Of a stretch of 64,000 nt of DNA, positions 56,999 through 64,000 are shown one piece after another. The notes under the pieces were generated by a model. It did not search any database. It was not told the origin of the DNA and saw only the letters and a program-made list of their open reading frames with translations. Source of the DNA: Tiliqua scincoides (taxonomy: Eukaryota; Chordata; Lepidosauria; Squamata; Scincidae); the NCBI RefSeq assembly GCF_035046505.1, contig NC_089827.1:18661353-18725352 (forward strand), read 5' to 3'. The translations under genes and the position numbers were made by a program. Every line of letters begins with the position of its first letter. Position 1 is the stretch's first letter.

Positions 56999-57342
56999 AT
57001 CTTTTGACTGCCTGAACCAGACATGTACATTGTGTGCAGGCTTCTAAGAACATTGTGCGCACTATATATGCAGTCCTGGGTATGGGATGCATAGAATCTG
57101 CTACATCATTTTTTCCCCAAGGGGAGCGGGTATAGATGGAGAAAGTGAGTATGTGTAAGTGGTACTACTGGCTGCTACTGGGTTGACGACCAGGCTGGTC
57201 TTCTGGGCACTGCAAGGAGCTGTTGGGAGGGTGTTTAGAAACTGATATAGAGCAGAAATGGCCTAACTCATAGAAATTCTGTGTGACCATAAAAAAGAGG
57301 CAACGATGTACGTGTGCATCTCTTCCTTAATTGTAGGTTAAT
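56999..57342. other. NELL2 intron, nothing recognised
   Basis: No feature seen. Confidence 0.35.
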
Positions 57343-57371
57343 ATTTTATTTTATGCGATACAAGGACATCT

Positions 57372-57719
57372 TTTTATTTTATTTTATGCGATACAAGGAC
57401 ATCTGCAAGAGGGATCTGAAGGCCTTAGGAATGGACCTCAACAGTTGGGAAACCCTGGCCTCTGAGTGGCCTGCTTGGAGGTAGGCTGTGCAGCATGGCC
57501 TTTCCCAGTTTGAAGAGACACTTTGCCAACAGTCTGAGGCTAAGAGGCAAAGAAGGAAGGCCCATAGCCAGGGAGACAGACCAGGGACAGACTGCACTTG
57601 CTCCCGGTGTGGAAGGGATTGTCACTCCCGGATTGGCCTTTTCAGCCACACTTAGACGCTGTGCCAGAAACACCTTTCAGAGCGTGATACCATAGTCTTT
57701 CGAGACTGAAGGTTGCCAA
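57372..57719 (+). mobile_element. Non-LTR retrotransposon (LINE) 3' end with C2H2 tail and TSD
   Basis: It encodes the C-terminus RYKDICKRDLKALGMDLN, then ETLASE..PAWR. The frame goes on through EAKRQRRKAHSQGDRPGTD to the knuckle-like CTCSRCGRDCHSRIGLFSHT and a stop. An in-frame stop at WR*AV makes it inactive. The short 3'UTR ends CATAGTCTTTCGAGACTGAA then GGTTGCCAA. A TTTTATTTTATTTTA direct repeat lies on both sides. This type of C-terminus is known from RTE- and Vingi/Ingi-like LINEs; the exact clade is uncertain. The 5' junction is repeated: GCGATACAAGGACATC also occurs at 57354-57369. Confidence 0.88.
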
Positions 57720-57885
57720 TTTTATTTTATTTTAATTGGTTCTCCCTTTGTCTGTTTTGGTTACTCTTGAATTTAAGTCTTCAGGCCCAACACAACTAAG
57801 TCTCAGTCTAAATCAGAAAGACTAAGCATTACTCAAAAACCAACACATAGCAATTGCACAGGAATTATGCTGGCCTTTAACCCAC
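57720..57885 (-). other. NELL2: NELL2 intron with exon donor
   Basis: A T-rich tract from the LINE target site lies next to unique sequence. The donor GTGGGT adjoins the exon at 57886. Confidence 0.5.
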
Positions 57886-58026
57886 CTTCACACGACTCTC
57901 CACTGGGTGAAAACATTCCATTATCATGGTAGCCATCTCTGCACTCACAGTGGTACCAGCCAGGCAGGTTAATGCAGGTAGCACGACTGTCACACTGAAC
58001 AAAGCCATCTGAACATTCATCGATGT
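57886..58026 (-). CDS. NELL2: NELL2 internal exon (calcium-binding EGF)
   Basis: The TTAACAG acceptor is followed by AC (completing D), 46 codons and a final G that joins the next exon, giving 47 residues. They run DIDECSDGFVQCDSRATCI, NLPGWYHCECRDGYHDNG and MFSPSGESCE. This is one complete calcium-binding EGF repeat with six cysteines, the D-I-D-E-C calcium motif and the hydroxylation-type pattern CINLPGWYHC. Symmetric phase-1 borders are typical of EGF exons. The next exon downstream is 49009. Upstream NELL2 exons (other EGF repeats, VWC, coiled coil, laminin-G domain) are not in this window. Confidence 0.96.
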
Positions 58027-59023
58027 CTGTTAAACAATAAAAAAAAAAAACCAGAACATCAACCAGCATAAACCGCTATAGTCTGTGAACACACAACAGA
58101 AACTGATGCATTATCAGGATATATAATAGTTTGAAACAGCAGCATTTAAACCCCATAGCCTGATATACACCCCTTAGCCTCATAGACAGTAAATCTAAAC
58201 AGCAATGAAACTTTGCAAGCCTTTTCACAAAAATGCAAAATGAGGACTAAATGAGGACTGCAATCAAAACAACCGCATTACATTATACTCTGTATTGTTT
58301 ATCATCATTGAATGAACTAGAGATGTTTAAAAGATAAACAGTCTGATATGCATGTCAACTGTCCAAAGCAAATGGGAAAAAAACTGGCTCCAGCAATAGC
58401 TTTATTTTTAGCCATTATCCCTTCCCCCTATACATCAGGCTGCCTGATGGAAACCAGGATTATCTATTTCTGTAGAATGTCAAGACATTAAATCCTAACT
58501 CCCATTACCAGAGAGTTAATGCTCCTGGGAATTACTGCAAAATCTGCTGATAGTTCAGTGAAATGAGTCCAAAACACATTTTTGAATACGAATTGTATTA
58601 TTTGCTCTCATAATAATTAGCATGTTTTTCAAGCTATACCACACTATTTGTCCAAACCTACACATTCTATTTCCCAAGAGGACACAAGATAAAGCTTTTA
58701 AAAAGCCTTGGTGCAGGCACTAACTGTCTACTGGTATAGTTTAGTGCTGCAACAAGTGGAAGTAAGAATAGGAAAAATCTATGTATACAGCTTGTTATAG
58801 TAATGAAGAAAAAGCAGTGAAGAACAAGTTAGCTCCAGAAACGGAGGAGGGAAGGTGGACAGTGTAAAAAAAAAAAATAGTCATGTGTGCGGAGAAAACA
58901 CTGATCCAATTCCCTCACAGAACCTTAACATTTCATTGTACCTTGTAGAAATCCTGTTTAAGTTGGAACCTTTCTTGTTTATCCTGTTGACCAATATTGA
59001 TATGATTCACAGTTATGTCAGAC
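58027..59023 (-). other. NELL2: NELL2 intron, nothing recognised
   Basis: AT-rich, no repeat named. Confidence 0.35.
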
Positions 59024-59459
59024 CAGGGGTGCCCAAACCCTGGCCCTGGGGCCACTTGCGGCCCTCGAGGACTCTCAATGCGGCCCTCAGGGAACCCCCA
59101 GTCTCCAATGAGCCTCTGGCCCTCCGGAGATTTGTTGGAGCCCCCACTGGCCGGACGCAGCTGCTCTAAGTGCGAGGCCAACTGTTTGACCTCTTGCATG
59201 AGCTGTAGGATGAGGGCTCCTCCCACTGCTTGCAGTTTCATGTCTGTGATGCAGTAGAGGCGGCAAAGGAAAGGCCAGCCTTACTTTGCACAAGACCTTT
59301 TATTGGTCTTGAGCTATTGCAAGACCTTCATTCATTCATATAAGTTCATCTTTAATATATTTATGTAAACTTATGTAAATTAATTCTTTTTTCCCCGGCC
59401 CCCAACACAGTGTCAGAGAGATGACGTGGCCCTCCTGCCAAAAACTTTGGACACCCCTG
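59024..59459. mobile_element. hAT (Charlie-like) MITE with perfect TSD
   Basis: The ends are CAGGGGTGCCCAAACCC and CTTTGGACACCCCTG. The perfect duplication TGTCAGAC lies at 59016-59023 and 59460-59467. It is 436 bp. It shares layout with the element at 22532 (GC-rich ends, AT-rich centre). Confidence 0.93.
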
Positions 59460-59467
59460 TGTCAGAC

Positions 59468-61480
59468 AAAGACCACTGCTCAGTTTTTCACAAATGCACA
59501 TAAAATATGTCACTGGGAAAATAAATAGCACAGATCTTCAGTGGCATGGTCAAATGTTTCAATGCTGCATACTCAAATTATCCATCTTGGCTCGGATATG
59601 ATTTAAAATACAATAGCTCTTGAGTTGATTTATTTGTGTTAGCATACCAGTCAAACCACCTTGTTTTTACCTACCTACTTTCTTTTATACTGTCTTGTAG
59701 CAAAACCAAACCCCACTGCAATTATTTTCAGCTTCTCACAGCCCAGCTCCCAGATGCTTTTGCTTCTGAAGGTGATGTGAAGAGGAAGGTAAGAGAACTA
59801 CAGAAGAAAATCTACACTAGGCCTTCTAGTTGTGCATCCGGCCCCCAGGTACCAATAAAGCAAGCTGTACTATAGAACTCAGGCACGCAGGAAGATCTTT
59901 GCAATCCTAAGCGCTCTCCCTCCCCTTGCCCCTGACCTTTGCACTCTCTTGGAGAGCAACTCTTAAGTGGAATGTATCAAAAGAGTTTGAAAGAGCAGAG
60001 GAAGAGATAAATAAGAACTGTGTTGCTTTTCAGAGGGGGAGACTTTCACTGTTGTTTGGCGGGGTGTGTGGCTATGAACATGTGCTGTCAGCCACACAAA
60101 AAGCAAAATAAATGCCTAAAATTAGGAATTACCTGTGTCATTTGGGGATGTGAAGCCTGACTGCTTTCATACCAACTACCATAAAAGGCTGAAGTTAACC
60201 TGTCCAGTGCTGTGTGCTAGAAATGGCAAATCAGACACAAAGCTTTCCTCACCAATCTCATTGAAACAATGTAATATTTACTACCTAATCCTATCCTCCT
60301 CCACGTAATAGCATGCTGGACAGAACAGCATGCACTGAAAGCTATGGTGGTGGTGGTGAGTGATTGCACAGACTGCAAGAGGTAAGTAAAATACTTATCT
60401 CCCAGTAGTTTGCCCAATCACCTATGGGTCTCTTCAGACCTATGCCAACCATTTTGCTGGTGCAAAGCCAAGGAAAACCAGGGGGTGATGTGGGCTGAAC
60501 AATGGGGGAATACGATTTGGTGTGCATGACTACTGCTGGATCCATCCCTCTCCCTGGTTCCTCCCCCAACATGTCCTGTTACTCCTCCTCCTCTCCCTTG
60601 GACTGCCCCTGCTGCTAACTTACTGGTGCCTGCAAAGCCTCCTTGAGCTACTGCTGCACTAACCACTCCTCTTGATCTTTGTGGCAGCTGCCCTGCAGCA
60701 TGCAAGGACGGCCTGGCTTTGGTGCTGCAATAAAAGGACCTTGTGCTGCCAGACCAATGGTTGCAAAGTGATATAAGAGAGAGGCTTGTAGTTTGCATTT
60801 AGAATTAGTTTTTATAGCAGCTATTTAAATAACATGCATTCAAAGTACTGAATGACAGATTTCTTGTATTGAGAGATGTGATTCATTTATCAGGAGAAAT
60901 GAGAGAGAGAGAGAGAGCGAGAGAGAGAGCGCACGCGCAAACACATGAGTTGGGTCAAAGTAACATTAATGAATTAAACAAATCCTGCATTCCCCTTCTT
61001 AGAACAAACTTATTTGTGAAGCCGCAAGCTTCCTAATTATGTTTAGAACATTGCAGGCAGTGGCATTGCGCATTTTGATGAGTTCTGTTCCTGATTATTC
61101 AGGGAAAAAACAAGTTTTGAATGACATGTCAGTATTGGTAAACTGACAGCCAAAATAACTATTCCGTATTTATTTGCCAACTAACTGACAAACCAATATC
61201 ACAAGAAATATTACCCGGGATGAAATGCTTTTACATATGCCAATAAAGAAATAAATACTTTCCTCTCATTTCCTTGTGTCAGAATGCAAAGTTGTTGAAT
61301 GGAGCTATGTACGAGTGTCTGCCACGAATATGCTGATGGAAAAATTTTGCTGGTCTTCAGGAAATGACTGATTGCCTGCTTGCAGCCCATTCCACTGAAA
61401 ATGCTGCCTGCAGTCAGTTCTGAATAGTAATCTATTATCCTCTATCCTAAGGACACTATTGTAGCCCATTCCTCTACTAA
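59468..61480 (-). other. NELL2 intron; GC-rich patch and (GA)n
   Basis: 60280-60730 resembles the GC-rich interiors of the long PIF-like MITEs (left CTAATCCTATCC) but no right end was found. (GA)n lies at 60901-60940. Nothing else recognised. Confidence 0.35.
60901..60940 (+). repeat. (GA)n microsatellite
   Basis: GA repeats with two GC interruptions, followed by a CGCACGCGCAAACACA purine-pyrimidine stretch. Confidence 0.9.
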
Positions 61481-61559
61481 GCTATAGCACAGAAGGATGG
61501 AAAGATCTGGGCTAGTCACTTCCTGTTTGTCTGTGTCCATCCACAGTGGTGTAGCTACA

Positions 61560-62105
61560 GGGAGCACCGAGGCAGTAAGCACTGCAGGTGCCACAATACA
61601 CATTATAAGCAGCCTCTCCCGCTTGCCATCTGAGCTATTCTGGGCAGTGAAGGCGACATTCAACATAATGTTCTGCACCAACTTCAGTTTCTGGGTGGTC
61701 TTCAAGGGCAGCCAAATGCATTGCAATAATCCAACCTTTATGTCACTATCGCATGGGCCACTGTGGCCAGGTCTGACTGACTCAAGAATGGATGCAGTTG
61801 GTGCATCAGCAAAGGTTTCTCTGGTCATCATCACCACCTGGCAATGCAGGAACAGCACAGAATCTAGAAGGACCCTCCAACTGCAAGTCTGCTTCTATAG
61901 AGGGAGTACAACCCTACCCAGAACAGCTCAACAGCCCAACATCTGAGTTACTAATAGTATCTCTATTTTGTCCAGATTTAATTTCAACATATCAGTCCCC
62001 ATCCAGTTTACCCACTGACAGCAGACAGTCAGGACTCTCCTGATCTGTTCCCTGACATTTGTGCAAAGTGTCTTTTCCGGCAATACTGATACCATGGCAC
62101 CAAAA
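61560..62105 (-). mobile_element. L2-clade LINE, reverse-transcriptase fragment
   Basis: Minus-strand frames give WMGTDMLKLNLDKIEILLVT, matching the L2 motif NxLKLNPDKTEVLL. Downstream, after frame changes, is LPLKTTQKLKLVQNIMLNV, matching GLPLKTxxKLQLVQNAAAR. The fragment is broken and much diverged. It lacks both the 5' part and the 3'UTR. Confidence 0.8.
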
Positions 62106-63475
62106 AGCACGATACTTATTATGTACTCCTAACATTATTATTAGTACACACTGCTGCTTTGTGATCTATTGGTTTTTGTGTGGAACTTTCTCCTTTCCAA
62201 TCTCTAGTGAATCATCTTGTGGCAGCTCAATCAGAAGTGATTTGACGGGTGATTAAGAAGTCACTGAAAAGCTTTGCCTACCCGGCAGCGATGAGATATG
62301 GGAAGCAGGAACACAGCTAATGAAGGCCAGTGTGATGCTGCACAGGTTAAACATAAGAAAGATGAATCCTATAGAAAAATTGCAACTTAAGAAAATATTA
62401 GCCTTTCTGAGCCAAAGAAAATGCCAAGGAAGAACATTATGACACCATGAAGCACTAAGCAAAGCATGTGCTTTGTTCACAGGAAGACAGTGCCATTTAA
62501 AAGCAGAGTAGGCAAAACTGGAATATCTAGGTAGTGCTGGGAGCCAATTTATAGCAACAGGCACGAACAGCCTGGCTCTCAGTCTACCAGGTAACAAAGC
62601 TCATCATCTGTCTAGCCTGAAAACCCCTCCTAGGGGGTTCCTATTTAATAATTCTGATTTCTAAAAAATGAATATATTCAATTCTTATTTTAACCCACTC
62701 ATTTCAGACAGGTGCCTATTTGGCAGATACTGTATTTGCAATTGTGCATAATGTTCAAATGTGTCGGACCAACAAATCAAATAAAATGTGATGGCTCCGT
62801 CAGTGCTCATGCCAGGTTTTTAGTGGCCCAGGACAAAGGAATTCCAATAAGCTTCTAGGTTTCAGCCCTCTCAGCTCTCATCTTATTTCAAAGATCAATC
62901 ACAATAAATTTTCAGTGGTCATTCTCTCCACCTCTCTCTTTTCCGACATCTACTTCAGCTCAAGTAACTGGCCAGCAACAAAGACCCCGTCCTGTCTAAT
63001 TTGGGATGAGTTCTGGGGCAAGGCTGAAGAAGGAACATTGCAGTTGCTAGGCAACTACTAAGGTGCTCAGTCAGATCAGCTGTGATTATTATTATTTCTG
63101 ATTATTTGGGGCTCTTGTATCCCCTTGGTTAATAGCAGTTGATCGTCCATTGTTAGTGCACTCTTTTATCAACTCAGGTTATTTTGTTAATTAATTTATT
63201 CGTTTTTTATTTGACAAGGAAAGGCAGTCTGCAAAACAACTGTGAAATGTGTCAGGGGTTGCCCATCAATTAAGCAAGGTGATGGAGGTAGAGGGGAATG
63301 AGAGGGACGCTGATTGGGGATGCCCTTCACTCTGAGTCTGCCACTGCCACCTGCAATGGATGCAGCCTGCACTGATCTGCTTTCTACCTGCTAAAAGTAA
63401 ACAGAAAGTGGATCACTCACCTCCTTAACCCATTTCTGCCCAGCCCACAGATATACACAAATGTATGTATACATT
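62106..63475 (-). other. NELL2 intron, nothing recognised
   Basis: No repeat or exon found, although any upstream NELL2 EGF exon would be expected to the right. Confidence 0.35.
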
Positions 63476-63676
63476 CAGCAGTGAATACATAGGGATTCCA
63501 GCACGTTCCAGGACTGTGTTGTTTGGAACTTTGTCCTGCCAGGTGATGCCGAGGATGCGTCGGAGGCAGCGCATGTGGAAAGCGCTCAGATTCCTCTCCT
63601 GTTGTGAGCGAAGAGTCCATGACTCGCTGCAGTACAGAAGTGTACTCAGGACGCAAGCTCTGTAGACCTGGATCTT
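63476..63676 (-). mobile_element. Inverted 5' segment of a LINE insertion (twin priming)
   Basis: The minus strand is open and encodes KIQVYRACVLSTLLYCSESW, then TLRSQQERNLSAFHMRCLRR, ILGITWQDKVPNNTVLERAG and IPMYSLL. This is the region that normally comes directly before the forward segment at 63677. It therefore lies in reversed orientation within one insertion. Confidence 0.88.
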
Positions 63677-64000
63677 GCGTTGGCTTGGTCATGTCGTGAG
63701 AATGGATGATGGCCGGATCCCAAAGGATCTCCTCTATGGAGAACTCGTGCAAGGAAAGCGCCCTACAGGTAGACCACAGCTGCGATACAAGGACATCTGC
63801 AAGAGGGATCTGAAGGCCTTAGGGATGGACCTCAACAAGTGGGAAACCCTGGCCTCTGAGCGGCCTGCTTGGAGGCAGGCTGTGCAGCATGGCCTTTCCC
63901 AGTTTGAAGAGACACTTGGCCAACAGTCTGAGGCTAAGAGGCAAAGAAGGAAGGCCCATAGCCAGGGAGACAGACCAGGGACAGACTGAACTTGCTCCCG
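63677..64000 (+). mobile_element. LINE 3' segment, cut by the window edge
   Basis: It encodes RWLGHVVRMDDGRIPKDLL, YGELVQGKRPTGRPQLRYKD and ICKRDLKALGMDLNKWETLA, then SERPAWRQAV through EAKRQRRKAHSQGDRPGTD. There is no stop before the window ends. It is nearly identical to the copy at 57372-57719 and would reach the shared 3' tail just outside. Confidence 0.92.

Noticed and set aside
56618-56999. Overlapping ~100-codon frames on both strands
   Set aside because: They are GC-rich low-stop readings inside a PIF-like MITE with TTA flanks. No conserved domain is visible.
60280-60730. Another long PIF-like MITE
   Set aside because: The left side (CTAATCCTATCC) fits, but no matching right terminus or TTA pair was found.
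61442-61858. Host protein of 138 codons
   Set aside because: It contains LPLKTTQKLKLVQN, a hallmark of L2-clade reverse transcriptase, so it is a LINE fragment.
63417-63752. Host gene on the minus strand (111 codons)
   Set aside because: It is an out-of-frame reading over the inverted LINE segment.

Overview
The window is vertebrate nuclear DNA, most probably from a squamate reptile (lizard). The protein-coding exons are clear amniote orthologues. The repeats are CR1 LINEs ending in the TTCTTATG octamer, L2-clade LINEs, 5S-rRNA-derived SINEs, and very many hAT, PIF/Harbinger-like and TA-flanked (pogo/Tigger-like) MITEs. I cannot place it to family from sequence alone.

Genes. The left edge holds the terminal coding exon of TMEM117 on the + strand (1393-2027) with its 3'UTR. 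The right half holds the last five coding exons of NELL2 on the - strand: 57886-58026 and 49009-49202 (EGF), then 46574-46750, 44910-45134 and 39638-39688 (VWC/C-terminal). The two genes converge tail to tail, the same order and orientation as on human 12q12, with about 35 kb of repeat-rich intergenic DNA between their 3' ends. All five NELL2 exons have canonical splice sites and join in phase to about 261 residues ending in a stop. Exons upstream of 58026 lie beyond the window.

Repeat layers. The intergenic stretch and the NELL2 introns are built from nested mobile elements. Several hAT MITEs keep recognisable 8-bp target-site duplications (perfect at 22532, 32886 and 59024), and three are whole-element foldbacks. 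PIF/Harbinger-like MITEs with a CAATCCTA-type terminus and TTA target sites occur in about 85-, 200- and 500-bp classes and often abut each other across one TTA. TA-flanked MITEs, two related LTR-like fossils (one with a 6-bp duplication), CR1 and L2 fragments, and an unclassified dispersed repeat with an internal GTCC/CAGT array complete the set.

Most interesting. The 5S-rRNA-derived SINEs share their 3' tail with the 3' end of a non-LTR retrotransposon also present here (57372-57719; another copy runs off the right edge with a twin-priming inversion). This points to the LINE that mobilises the SINE. Other points are a MITE with four perfect AP-1 sites (54888-55149), four perfect TGACCT half-sites spaced by 3 bp (27832-27864), and a multi-level nest at 32834-33441. 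No RNA gene other than 5S-derived SINEs, no CRISPR array and no complete mobile-element gene was seen.
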